A stretch of DNA of 64,000 nucleotides from a bacterium (GTDB taxonomy: Bacteria; Planctomycetota; Planctomycetia; Isosphaerales; Isosphaeraceae), in assembly GCA_016125085.1 (NCBI GenBank), contig WGMM01000022.1, forward strand, positions 103,651 through 167,650, given 5' to 3'. A program made the translations under genes and the position numbers. Positions 43,236 through 53,200 of the stretch are shown here, piece after piece (the first letter of the stretch is position 1; each line of letters begins with the position of its first letter). The notes beneath the pieces were generated by a model that searched no databases, was not told the DNA's origin, and was given only the letters and a program-made list of their open reading frames with translations.

Positions 43236-44309
43236 ATGAGCGAACAAACCGGTCCACCGCTGCACGAGAACGACCTGGCTGCCGTCGAGCGCCTGAAGTC
43301 ATCCTACGACAAGCTGTCGGCGGAGATGTCGAAGATCATCGTCGGCCAGAACGACGTGCTCGAACAGCTGCTCATCTCGATCTTCGCTCGCGGCCACGCC
43401 CTGCTGATCGGCGTCCCTGGCCTGGCGAAGACCCTGATGATCCAGACGCTGTCCGAGGCGCTCGATCTCTCGTTCCGGCGGGTTCAGTTCACGCCTGGCC
43501 TCATGCCGGCCGACATCACCGGTACGGAAGTGCTTCAGGAGGACAAGGCCACGGGCGCCCGGGCCTTCAAGTTCCTTTCTGGCCCGCTGTTCGCGAATCT
43601 CGTGCTGGCTGACGAAATCAACCGGACCCCGCCCAAAACCCAGGCGGCCCTGCTGGAAGCCATGCAGGAGCGACAGGTGACCGTCGGCGGCACGCGGCAC
43701 GTTCTGCCCGACCCGTTCTTCGTGCTGGCGACTCAGAACCCGATCGAGCAGGAAGGCACCTATCCGCTGCCGGAAGCCCAGCTTGATCGCTTCATGCTCA
43801 ACATCCTGGTGAATTACCCGCCTGAGGAGGAAGAACTGGCGATCGTTCGCCTGACGACGTCGGCCGAGAAGCCGAAGGTCGACAAGGTTCTCAGCGGGCC
43901 GGAAATCATGGAGCTTCAGCAGATCGTCCGGCGGGTGCCTGTCGCCGAGCATGTCTACTCCTACGCCGTACGGCTGACACGGGCCACGCGGCCTTCGGAG
44001 AACCCCCGCGACGAATTCCTCAAGAACTTCGTGACCTGGGGCGCGGGTGTGCGGGCAAGCCAGTTCCTGATCCTGGCGGCCCGGGTGCGGGCCGTGCTCA
44101 ATGGCCGGATCCACGTGGGCGTGGAGGACATCCGTTCCGTCGCCGCCCCCGTGCTGAGGCACCGGATCGTGACCAACTTCAACGCCGAGGCCGAGGGGAT
44201 GAAGACCGACGACGTCATCGAACGCGTGCTCAAGCAGGTGCCTGTCGATGGCCGGTCCGAATCTCCCGTGATGCCGAAAGTCTTCAAGACGGCCGCCGAA
44301 CTGAACTGA
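43236..44309 (+). CDS. MoxR-family AAA+ ATPase
   Basis: The 357-residue AAA+ chaperone has Walker A GVPGLAKT (59-66), FTPGLMPADITGTEVL, Walker B LVLADEINR (122-130), TPPKTQAALLEAMQERQVTV, sensor-1 ATQNPIEQEGTYPLPEAQLDRF and sensor-2 within the C-terminal lid. MoxR ATPases work with vWA proteins, remodelling or inserting cofactors and assembling complexes. Here it heads a run of eight co-directional genes including DUF58 and BatA-like genes, the classical partners. ATG at 43236; a weak GAGGAAG lies about 8 bases upstream. A hairpin (44329-44357) between it and the DUF58 gene may tune downstream expression. Confidence 0.95.
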   Translation: MSEQTGPPLHENDLAAVERLKSSYDKLSAEMSKIIVGQNDVLEQLLISIFARGHALLIGVPGLAKTLMIQTLSEALDLSFRRVQFTPGLMPADITGTEVLQEDKATGARAFKFLSGPLFANLVLADEINRTPPKTQAALLEAMQERQVTVGGTRHVLPDPFFVLATQNPIEQEGTYPLPEAQLDRFMLNILVNYPPEEEELAIVRLTTSAEKPKVDKVLSGPEIMELQQIVRRVPVAEHVYSYAVRLTRATRPSENPRDEFLKNFVTWGAGVRASQFLILAARVRAVLNGRIHVGVEDIRSVAAPVLRHRIVTNFNAEAEGMKTDDVIERVLKQVPVDGRSESPVMPKVFKTAAELN

Positions 44310-44328
44310 CCGGTCCTTCCTGCTCCGT

Positions 44329-44357
44329 CAGCGGGCCGCCATCAGGGCTGCCCGCTG
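44329..44357 (+). terminator. Hairpin after moxR, possible attenuator
   Basis: CAGCGGGC (44329-44336) pairs with GCCCGCTG (44350-44357) around a 13-base loop, 20 bases after the moxR stop. No T-tract follows, so it may be an mRNA stability or attenuation element rather than a full stop. Confidence 0.4.
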
Positions 44358-44433
44358 CCGGGTTACGACCTGTCTCGTTCACGCGGCGTTTTCCCACGTT
44401 CCGCAGCCCATCCGCGAAAGGCATCGTCGAGCC

Positions 44434-45339
44434 GTGGTCCAGCCATCACCCTTTCTCGACCCTCAGAACCTGGCCAAGCTCCAGGGGCTGGATCTGGTCG
44501 CCCGGCGCGCGGTCGAAGGCTACGTCTCAGGCCTTCACAAAAGCCCCTATCACGGCTTCTCGGTCGAATTCGCCGAGCACCGGGAGTATTCCCCCGGCGA
44601 CGACATTCGCCACGTGGACTGGAAGGTCTGGTCGAAGACCGACCGGCTCTATCTGAAGCTCTACGAAGAAGAGACGAATCTGCTGACGTACCTGATGCTG
44701 GACACGAGCCAGTCCATGGACTACGCCAGCGAAGGCCAGGTGACCAAGCTGCACTACGCCAAGATGATCGCCGCGTGCCTTTCGTATCTCGTGCTGCATC
44801 AGTCGGACTCGGTCGGCCTGGCCACGTTCGACGCCCGCGTCTCGCGTGTGCTGCGGCCTTCAGGCCAGGCTTCTCAGCTCAAGGAAATCCTGGGCGTGAT
44901 GGAACGCTCGGCCGGCGGCGAAAAGACCGATCTTTCCCGCGTGTTTCACGACCTGGCCGAACGGGCCAAAAGGCGCGGCCTGGTGGTCGTGCTCTCGGAC
45001 CTGTTCGAAGATCCGGAGCGGGTCGTATCGGGGCTGAAACACTTCCGGCACCGCAGGCACGACGTCGTCGTCATGCACATTCTCGACCCGGCCGAACTGA
45101 CGTTCCCGTTTCGGGGCACGACCGAATTTCGCGGCCTGGAAGCTCTCGGCAACGTCGTCATCGACCCGCTGACGATCCGCAAGGCCTACCAGGAGGAGTT
45201 CGGCAAGTTCGTGGAGGCTGTCCGGCGCGGCTGCCGGGTGGCCAATATCGACTACCTGCAACTGACGACCGACCAGAATCTCGCCGTGCCTCTTTCCGCC
45301 TATCTGCGAGCCCGCCAGGGGGGCCGCATGGTCAGCTGA
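44434..45339 (+). CDS. DUF58-domain vWA-like protein
   Basis: The 301-residue protein has GFSVEFAEHREYSPGDDIRHVDW (the DUF58 signature), then a von Willebrand A-like fold with the metal-site motif LDTSQSMDY, a mid segment SGQASQLKEILGVMERSAGG and VVLSDLFEDPERV. DUF58 proteins are standard partners of MoxR ATPases and probably serve as adaptors or substrates. It is soluble, with no membrane helix. The start is GTG at 44434; no clear Shine-Dalgarno was seen. The next gene starts 58 bases downstream on the same strand. Confidence 0.93.
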   Translation: MVQPSPFLDPQNLAKLQGLDLVARRAVEGYVSGLHKSPYHGFSVEFAEHREYSPGDDIRHVDWKVWSKTDRLYLKLYEEETNLLTYLMLDTSQSMDYASEGQVTKLHYAKMIAACLSYLVLHQSDSVGLATFDARVSRVLRPSGQASQLKEILGVMERSAGGEKTDLSRVFHDLAERAKRRGLVVVLSDLFEDPERVVSGLKHFRHRRHDVVVMHILDPAELTFPFRGTTEFRGLEALGNVVIDPLTIRKAYQEEFGKFVEAVRRGCRVANIDYLQLTTDQNLAVPLSAYLRARQGGRMVS

Positions 45340-45397
45340 CGGCTCCGCGACACCGCCTTACCGGGAATCGCCGCACTCCGAACGGACCTGCTTCACG

Positions 45398-47674
45398 ATG
45401 ATCGAATTCGACCACCTCGCCACGTTATCCGCAGCCGCCGGGCCTTTTCCCCTGGCCCTGGGCTTCGGCGCGCCGTGGATGCTCTGGGGCATGGCCGCCG
45501 GCTCGATTCCGGTCATCATCCACCTGCTCAACAAGCGGAAATTCCGCCAGACGGACTGGGCCGCGATGCGGTTCCTGCTGGCGGCGATCAAGAAGAACAA
45601 GCGCCGGATCGAGCTGGAACAGTGGATCCTGCTGGCCATCCGCACGCTGCTGATTCTGCTGCTGGTGGGTGCCATGGCCCGGCCCGTGCTGGAAAGCCTG
45701 GCCCCGGCGATGTTCGCCGGCGAGCGTTCGCACCGGGTCCTGGTGCTGGACGGTTCGATGTCCATGAACCGCAAAATCGCGGATCTCACCCGCTTCGAGC
45801 GGGCCCGAACCCTGGCCCGGCAGATCGTGAAGGAAGCGCGGAGGGGCGATGTCCTGAGCGTGATCCTCATGGGCGATCCGCCGAAAGTGATCGTCGGCGA
45901 GCCCTCGCCGAACCTGGAACAGGTCAGCCGCGAGATCGACCTTGTCTCGCCCACGCACGGCGCGACCGACCTGCTGGCCACGTTCGGGTCCATTCGCCGC
46001 GTGCTCGAATCGTCGCCCCTGCCGAACAAGGAGCTGCTCTTCCTGACCGACCTTCAGCGCGCCACGTGGGCCCGCCCCGGCACGGAGAACGCCGCAGGGC
46101 TGAAGGCCGAAGCCGACAAGCTGACGGCCGCCGGGATTCGCCCTGTGCTGATCGACCTCGGCACAGCCAGTGAAGCGAACGTGGCCGTCACGGACCTCAG
46201 GATCGAAACGCCTGTCGTGCTGGCCGGTGTGCCCGCGAGCGTGCGGGCCCAGCTGCGGAACTTCGGCCCCGAAGCGAAGCCGGGCGTGCTGGTGCGGATG
46301 ATCGTGGACGGCCAGCTCGGCCCCGAAAGGACGGTCGACCTGCCTGTCGGCGAATCGGTCAGCCTGGACTTCACCCACGTCTTCCGCGAGCCGGGCGACC
46401 ACGTCGTGGAGATCGCGACCGACGCCGACCCGCTCGCCCCCGACGATCGCCGCAGCCTTGTCGCCAGCGTCAAGGACCGGATCCGGATCCTCCTGGTCGA
46501 CGGCGACCTGAACCCCGAACCGTTCGCGGCCGAGACCGATTATCTTGCCCAGGCGCTCGCCCCTGCCGAATCGGCGCAGCCTGGCGAAGCCGGTGCGGCG
46601 AACGACCCGGGCACGGTGCCGCCGATCGCGCTCGAGGTGATCCCCGAAAGCCGCTTCGGCAATGTCGAAATGGCCACGTATGACGTCATCGTGATGGCCA
46701 ACGTCTCGCAGCCTTCCGACCCGGAAGCCGTCGCCCTGGACAAGTACGTGCGTCAGGGTGGCGGGCTGGTGCTCTTCACGGGCGACAGAACGGTCGCCGA
46801 AGGCTGGAATTCGCGGCTGGCTACGCCCGAACGCATGCTGCTGCCGGCGACGATCGGCCAGAGCGTGGGCGACGCTGCCCGCAAGACCGGCGCGTTTCTT
46901 ATCGAGCCGCTGGCCTATCGCCACCCGCTGGTGACCGACTACGAAGGTGCCGCCCCGGCCGTGCAGTCGGGCCTGACCCAGGTGGCCACCTGGCAGTATC
47001 ACAAGCTGACTAGGCAGGCCGATTCCGAGGCCCGTGTGGCTCTGGCGTTCGACAGCGGCGATCCGGCCATCGTCGAGGCATCCCGGGGCCGCGGCCGTGT
47101 GTTCCTCGTCGCCACTTCGGCCGATTCGCAGTGGAGCACCTGGCCCCTGCACCCGAGCTATCCCGTGGTGATGGGCGAAATGGCCCTGCTGGCCGCCTCA
47201 GGACGCACCGGCGAGAAGAACCTGACCGTCGGCCAGGCGATCGATCAGGCCTATCCGACCGCCGCCGGAGCAGCCCCCGTGACACTCAGGACTCCGGAAA
47301 AAGGTGTGCGGGAACTGACCCTGCGCCCCGATGCCGACGGCAGTTACCTGCGGCTCGACCCGCCCGAAACCAGCGGCGTGTTCGAGGCCGAAATCGGCCC
47401 GCCTGTCTCGCGCCGCGACAAATTCGCCGTGAACGTGCCCGTGGTCGAGTCGGACCCCGCGCGTATCGAGCCGGGGGCCCTCAAGGAAGCGGTGCCGGGG
47501 TTCGATCCGGTCGTGATCAAATCGGCCGACGAACTGACCAAAGCGGCTGAGGAAGTCGCCCGCCGGGGCGAAATCCACCGACCCATGCTGCTTGCGGTAC
47601 TTGTGCTGATTCTGGCGGAAACGCTGATGGCCTGGTGGATGGGCCGGCGCGTGACGCGAGTTTCCGTCTCATGA
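45398..47674 (+). CDS. BatA/vWA membrane protein with GATase-like fold
   Basis: The 758-residue protein opens with the BatA N-terminal domain: a helix (GMAAGSIPVIIHLLNKRKF), then QTDWAAMRFLLAAIKKNKRR and a second helix (LLAIRTLLILLLVGAMARPV). A vWA domain follows with VLDGSMSMNRK (DxSxS metal site: Asp, Ser, Ser) and LFLTDLQRA. After an Ig-like stretch comes a class I glutamine-amidotransferase-like fold (RIRILLVDGDLNPEPF, ATYDVIVMANVS and YVRQGGGLVLFTGD) without the catalytic Cys. A membrane helix closes the protein (LLAVLVLILAETLMAWWM). It is likely an inner-membrane scaffold working with MoxR. ATG at 45398. Confidence 0.92.
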   Translation: MIEFDHLATLSAAAGPFPLALGFGAPWMLWGMAAGSIPVIIHLLNKRKFRQTDWAAMRFLLAAIKKNKRRIELEQWILLAIRTLLILLLVGAMARPVLESLAPAMFAGERSHRVLVLDGSMSMNRKIADLTRFERARTLARQIVKEARRGDVLSVILMGDPPKVIVGEPSPNLEQVSREIDLVSPTHGATDLLATFGSIRRVLESSPLPNKELLFLTDLQRATWARPGTENAAGLKAEADKLTAAGIRPVLIDLGTASEANVAVTDLRIETPVVLAGVPASVRAQLRNFGPEAKPGVLVRMIVDGQLGPERTVDLPVGESVSLDFTHVFREPGDHVVEIATDADPLAPDDRRSLVASVKDRIRILLVDGDLNPEPFAAETDYLAQALAPAESAQPGEAGAANDPGTVPPIALEVIPESRFGNVEMATYDVIVMANVSQPSDPEAVALDKYVRQGGGLVLFTGDRTVAEGWNSRLATPERMLLPATIGQSVGDAARKTGAFLIEPLAYRHPLVTDYEGAAPAVQSGLTQVATWQYHKLTRQADSEARVALAFDSGDPAIVEASRGRGRVFLVATSADSQWSTWPLHPSYPVVMGEMALLAASGRTGEKNLTVGQAIDQAYPTAAGAAPVTLRTPEKGVRELTLRPDADGSYLRLDPPETSGVFEAEIGPPVSRRDKFAVNVPVVESDPARIEPGALKEAVPGFDPVVIKSADELTKAAEEVARRGEIHRPMLLAVLVLILAETLMAWWMGRRVTRVSVS

Positions 47675-47750
47675 TCCGGCGATATTCGATAAGTACGCAG
47701 CACGCGATCGCGGCAATGTCACGAACCGGGAACAAGACCAGGCGAAGATC

Positions 47751-50165
47751 ATGCTCGACCGACTGACCCAAGCCCTGACCGCCCGACTCGGCGTGGCCCC
47801 GCCCGGCCCCGGCGAACGTCTCGTGCTGCGCCCCCGCTTCGAACAGCCCTGGTCGCAAGTCACTCTGTTTCTCGTGGTCGCACTCGGCCTTGGCCTGATC
47901 TTCTTCCTGTATCGCCGCGAACGGTCGATTCCCGCATGGGGCCGGTGGACACTCACGGCCCTGCGGTGCCTGCTGTTCCTGGTCGCACTCGTCGCCGTCA
48001 ACGAACTCGTCCTGGCGATCGACCGCACCGGCCTGCCCCACCTGGCGATTCTTGTGGACGACTCCGCCAGCCAGGCCCTGACGGACCAGTACTCCGACCC
48101 TGAAGTCGCAGCGGCCGTGGAACGGCTCACCGGGGCCTCAGGCACCGCCCTGGGCGAGCTGGAACGGATCGAAATCGGCAAACGCTGGCTCGCCAAAGAC
48201 TCCGGCGCCCTGCTTCGCCGGCTTCAGAAGAACCACCGGCTGAAGCTTTACGCCGTCGGCTCGACGACCCGCCTGATCGCTGAAGTCGACAAGCCCGAAC
48301 AGGTCGACGCGGCCCTCGAATCGGTCGCCCGGATGCAGGCCGCTTCGACCGAAAGCCGCCTGGGCGACGGAGTCCGGCAAGTTCTCTCGGAGCTGCGCGG
48401 CATCCCGCCGACGGCCCTCGTCATGCTGACCGACGGCCAGACCACCGACGGCGAACCGCTGCCCAAGGCGGCCGAAGCGGCCCGGCGTGCCGATGTGCCG
48501 CTCTATCTCGTCGGCCTGGGCGACCCGCAGCCGCCCCGCAACGTCGAAGTCGCCGATATGGAAGTGGACGACGTCGCCTTCGTGGATGACGTGATCCCCT
48601 TCACCGTCCGCCTGGCCAGCCAGGGCTACGCTGGTGAGGAACTGACGATCCGCCTGAGCGAAAAGACCACGCCCAACGGCCAGCCCCGCGTGCTGACGAC
48701 CAGGACGATCAAAGCCCCGCCCGATGGCAGGTCGATCCGCATCCCCGAGCTGGACCACCGCCCCCGCGAAGTGGGTGAGATCACCTACATCATCGAAAGC
48801 GTGCCCAAGGATCGCGAGCAGTCGGCGGCCGACAACCGCGTCGAACGCAAGGTCACGGTGAAGAAGGAAAAACTCAAGATCCTGCTCGTCGACGGCCAGC
48901 CCCGCTACGAATACCGATATCTGAAGACGTTCCTCGAACGGGACGAGACGATCGAGCTTTCGGCCCTGCTCCTTTCCAGCGACCCGGAATACGCCGATCA
49001 GGACAACACCGCCGTGCCGGTGTTCCCCACCAATCGCGACGACCTGTTCGCCTACGACGTCGTCGTCCTCGGAGACATCCCGGGCGGCTTCCTCACAGCC
49101 ACCCAGATGAAGCACCTGGCCGATTTCGTGACGGTCAAAGGCGGCGGCCTGGTCGTCATCGCCGGGCAGACATTCACGCCCCTGGCCTTCAAGGGCACGG
49201 CTCTGGAAGACCTTCTGCCGGTGGAACTTGCCGATGCCCGCGACCCGACCCGCGGCGCCACCGCCGGCGATATCGCGGCGTTCCGCCCCCGGCTCACGCT
49301 CGAAGGCCGCACCAGTCCGATCTTCCGGTTCGGCTCGGACGAAGCCTCCAGCCTGACCATCTGGGATGGCCTGCAGGAATTGTTCTGGTACATGGAAGCC
49401 CCCCGCAAGAAGCCCGCGGCCGTGGTTCTGGCCGAGCATCCGACCGCCGTCGGCAGCGACGGCCCCCTGGCCCTGATGACCTACCACTTCGCAGGCTCCG
49501 GCAAGGTTTACTATCAGGCCGTGGACGACACCTGGCGCTGGCGATTCCGCGTCGGCGACAAATATTTCGGCCGTTACTGGATTCAGCTCCTTCGCTTCAT
49601 GGCCCGCAACAAGCTGCTGGGCAATCGTCAGGCGGAACTTCTGGCCGACCGGGCCCGGTATCAGCGCGGCGACATGGTCCAGCTTCGCGCCCGGTTCGTG
49701 AATCCGGCGGTCACGCCGCCCGGCGACCGTGTCCGTGTCGAACTCACCCGCCAGGGGCTCCCGGCCCGGGTCATCGACGTGCCCAAGGTCGTCGGCTCCG
49801 AGAATCTGTTCCAGACCGGCCTGAATACTTTGGCCGAAGGCACTTACACGGCCCGGCTGCTGCCCCCACCGGTGCTCGACCCGCCCGTCATGCCCGTGAA
49901 TTTCACCATCGAGCCCCCCGCCAGCGAACGGGCCAAACCGTCCATGAACCGGGATGACCTCACCCTGGCCGCACGTGCCAGCGAAGGCCGCTTCTTCACC
50001 GCCGCGGGGCTCGAGACTCTGGCGGACACTCTGCCGCCCCCCGCGAAAGTGCCGCTGGACACCGATCCGCCTATTCCGATTTGGAATAGTTGGCCGATAC
50101 TATCACTATTCCTGCTGATACTCCTGGCCGAATGGCTCTTGAGACGGAAGCTCGAAATGGTCTAG
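47751..50165 (+). CDS. Second vWA/GATase-like membrane protein
   Basis: The 804-residue protein has two N-terminal helices (VTLFLVVALGLGLIFFLY; WTLTALRCLLFLVALVAVNE). A vWA-like domain has AILVDDSASQALTD and ALVMLTDGQTTDG. A beta-rich region follows, then a GATase-like fold (LKILLVDGQPRYEYRYLKTF, AYDVVVLGDIPGG, DFVTVKGGGLVVIAG), with a further WRFRVGDKYFGRYWIQLLRF segment, and a final helix (WPILSLFLLILLAEWLLRRK). It is a structural paralogue of the preceding BatA-like protein with divergent sequence. The two probably form a heteromeric membrane scaffold. ATG at 47751, 76 bases after the preceding stop. Confidence 0.9.
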   Translation: MLDRLTQALTARLGVAPPGPGERLVLRPRFEQPWSQVTLFLVVALGLGLIFFLYRRERSIPAWGRWTLTALRCLLFLVALVAVNELVLAIDRTGLPHLAILVDDSASQALTDQYSDPEVAAAVERLTGASGTALGELERIEIGKRWLAKDSGALLRRLQKNHRLKLYAVGSTTRLIAEVDKPEQVDAALESVARMQAASTESRLGDGVRQVLSELRGIPPTALVMLTDGQTTDGEPLPKAAEAARRADVPLYLVGLGDPQPPRNVEVADMEVDDVAFVDDVIPFTVRLASQGYAGEELTIRLSEKTTPNGQPRVLTTRTIKAPPDGRSIRIPELDHRPREVGEITYIIESVPKDREQSAADNRVERKVTVKKEKLKILLVDGQPRYEYRYLKTFLERDETIELSALLLSSDPEYADQDNTAVPVFPTNRDDLFAYDVVVLGDIPGGFLTATQMKHLADFVTVKGGGLVVIAGQTFTPLAFKGTALEDLLPVELADARDPTRGATAGDIAAFRPRLTLEGRTSPIFRFGSDEASSLTIWDGLQELFWYMEAPRKKPAAVVLAEHPTAVGSDGPLALMTYHFAGSGKVYYQAVDDTWRWRFRVGDKYFGRYWIQLLRFMARNKLLGNRQAELLADRARYQRGDMVQLRARFVNPAVTPPGDRVRVELTRQGLPARVIDVPKVVGSENLFQTGLNTLAEGTYTARLLPPPVLDPPVMPVNFTIEPPASERAKPSMNRDDLTLAARASEGRFFTAAGLETLADTLPPPAKVPLDTDPPIPIWNSWPILSLFLLILLAEWLLRRKLEMV

Positions 50166-50245
50166 AATTCAAGTATCCTGCCCGTCCGTGACGCGTCCCG
50201 GTCCGGATTCCGGAACGGGGCCCCCCTGAATCGAGGCTCTTGCCC

Positions 50246-53200
50246 ATGACACGTGACGACCTGCTCGATCGTATCGCCTCGTTTCGAGGACGCGTCCGGC
50301 GTCTCCTCGGCATCTACGGCCTTGCCCGGGTCGCCGCGATCGCGCTGGCCGTCGTGCTGGCCGCTGGCTGGGCGGACTGGGCCATCCACGTGGCATCGCC
50401 CATTCGCGCCCTTGAGCTTCTCGCGCTGATCATCGTGTCAGCCTGGGCCTTGCGCCGGTTCGTGCTCCGCCCGATGATGGCGAATTTCGACGACCTGGCC
50501 CTTGCCCTGCGGATCGAAGACCGCTGGCCCGGCCTTCAGGACCGGCTCGCCTCGGCGGTCGAATTCCTGGCGATTCCGGAGCAGGCCCAGACTTCGGACA
50601 ACGCATCGCCCGCGCTCCGCAAGCGCGTGATCGACCAGGCCTTCGCCGAGGTCGAAAGCCTCGACTTCACCGAGGCCATCGATCCCCGCCCGGCGCGGCA
50701 GAGCCTGAAATTCCTTGGCATCGCGGCCGCCCTGGCGGCCTTCAGCTTCGTGCTCGGGCCGGCTTCGAGCCGAATCGCCCTGGCCCGGTTCTTCAATCCC
50801 GTCAGCGGTCCCGAGTGGCCCAAATCGACCGTTCTGGAATGGGTCGAGGCGACGCCCAAGGTCGCCGTGGGCGAGCCCTGGTCGCTCGTCGTCAAAGTCG
50901 CGGAAGGGTATAAGGTTCCGGCTTCGGCGATGGCCGAATTCCGGTTCGTCGACGGTGAAACGGCGTCGGAACCGCTCCGGATTCTCGAGAACGGCGAATT
51001 CCGTGGCCGGCTCGAATCGGTCACCCAGTCCTTTTCGGTCCGCGTGCGCGGTGGCGACGATCTGACCGATGCCAAATCGATCGTGGCCGTTACGCCGCCA
51101 CGCCTGGCAGACGCCGCCATCGAAATCGTCCCGCCGGCATACACCGCGATGCCCCCCGTCCGACTCGCCCCAGGGTCTGCTCAAGTTCGTGCTGTCGAAG
51201 GCAGTACGGTGAAGCTCACAGCGCGGGCGACCAAGTCGCTTTCGGCCGCCAATCTGAAATTCGCCGATTCGAAGGCCCAGCCGCCGGCGGTGGAACTCGA
51301 TACGGCCCGGCAGAACCTGAACGTGAGCTGGGAAGCGGCCGCCAGTACGGCCGTTTCTCTCGACCTGACCGATACGGAGGGATTCACTTCGAAGGATCAG
51401 GGCCGGCTCGATCAGCAGGTCGTGCCCGACATGGCCCCGCGCGTGGTGCTCGAAGATCCGGCCACGGACCGCGAAATCACGGCCCAGGCGGTCGTTCCCC
51501 TGAAGGTCGATCTGGAAGACGATTTCGGCATCGCCGAAGTCCGCCTGCGATATCAACTTTCGAACGGTTCGGAAGAGCCGGGCGAACCGATCGTGCGCAC
51601 GCTCTGGTCGGCCGTGCCCGGTCAGCCGATGGTCCGCAAGAACAAGATCGGCGAAAAGTGGGACCTGGCCCCGATGGGCCTCGCCCCCGGCGCGATGATC
51701 ACTCTGACGGTGGAAGCCGTCGACTTCAAGAAGCCGAACGGCCCGAACCTGGGCAAGAGCCGCGAGATCCGCCTGAGGATCATCACGCCGCAGGAAGCCG
51801 CGCGGCAGATGGAAGACCAGCGCCGCGAAATCCGCGAGGAAACCGAACGTGTGCTGGCCATGCAGCGCCAGGCGAACCGCCCTGTGGACGAAGCCAGGCG
51901 GACGCTGGACCAGACCGGTGACCCGGCGAAGCTGGCCGACGCCTCACGGCAGGAGCTTCAGAACGCCGAGCAGGTTCAGCGCCAGGTGGGCGACCGCCTG
52001 AATAACCCGGCCGATGGGCTTTCGCGCAAGGTCGAGCGTTTTCTGGAAGATCTGGACAATCTCAAACTGGCCAATCCGGAAGCCGCCGAGCAGATGAACG
52101 GCCTGAAGCAGGCTCTGGCCCAGCTCGAACAAGGTCCGGTGCCGCAGGCCGAACAAGCCCTGGGCCGGGCCAACCGGTCGATTGACCAGCGCCGGGGGAC
52201 CGGCGACCAGAGCCAGCGTCCCGGAACCCAGGCCCCTCAACAGGGTGCCCAGCGTCAGGGCGAGCAAGAGCAAGCCAAGGCTGATGGTCAGCAGCAGGGC
52301 GGACAAGAGCAAGCCAAGGCTGGTGGCCAACAGCAGGGCGGACAAGAGCAAGCCAAGGCTGGCGGTCAACAGCAGGGCGGACAAGAAAAGTCAAAATCAG
52401 GCGGTCAGCAGCAGGGCGGGCAAGAGCAAGCCAAGGCTGGCGGTCAACAGCAGGGCGGGCAAGAAAAGTCAAAATCAGGCGGCCAGCAGCAAGGCGGCCA
52501 GCAGCAGGCCAAGTCTGGCGGTCAGCAGCAGGGCGGGCAAGAGCAAGCCAAATCTGGTGGTCAGCAGCAGGGCGGGCAAGAGCAAGCCAAGTCTGGCGGC
52601 CAGCAGCAGGGCGGGCAGGAGCAGGCCAAGTCTGGCGGCCAGCAGCAGGGCGGGCAAGAGCAAGCCAAGGCTGGTGGTCAGCAGCAGGGCGGGCAAGAGC
52701 AGGCCAAGTCTGGTGGTCAGCAGCAGGGCGGGCAAGAGCAGGCCAAGGCTGGCGGTCAACAGCCGGGTGGCCAAGAGCAAGCCAAGGCTGGTGGTCAGCA
52801 GCAAGGTGGCCAGCAGCAGGGTGGGCAGGAGCAAGCCGGGCAAGAGCAGCAGGGCGGCACGCAGCAGTCGCTGGCCCAGGCTCAGGACGCCCAGCGTGAG
52901 GTCACCCAGGCCCTGGAACGCATGCTCGGCGAAATGAGCCAGCTCGAATCGGTCCGCGGGCTGATCAACGAAACCAAGCAGATCGCGGCCGCCCAGGAAG
53001 AAGCCAACAAGGCCCTCGAAGAAGTCGCCAACAATCCGGAAATGATGGGCAAGAACGCCGATCAATTGCCGGCCGAGGCGAAGGCCGACCTGGAAAACCG
53101 GGCCGCACGCCAGAATGAACTGGCCAGACAGCTGCAGAACCTGCAGGAGCGGCTCGGCGAGATGGCCAACCGCATGGCCGAGCAGGATCCGATCGACGCC

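Noticed and set aside
45425..47152. 575-codon minus-strand frame
   Set aside because: It is antisense to the BatA-like gene; the composition is unlike protein and no motif was seen.
52283..52789. CRISPR or intergenic satellite
   Set aside because: The 39-bp units are contiguous and keep one reading frame in a long gene, so they are coding repeats.
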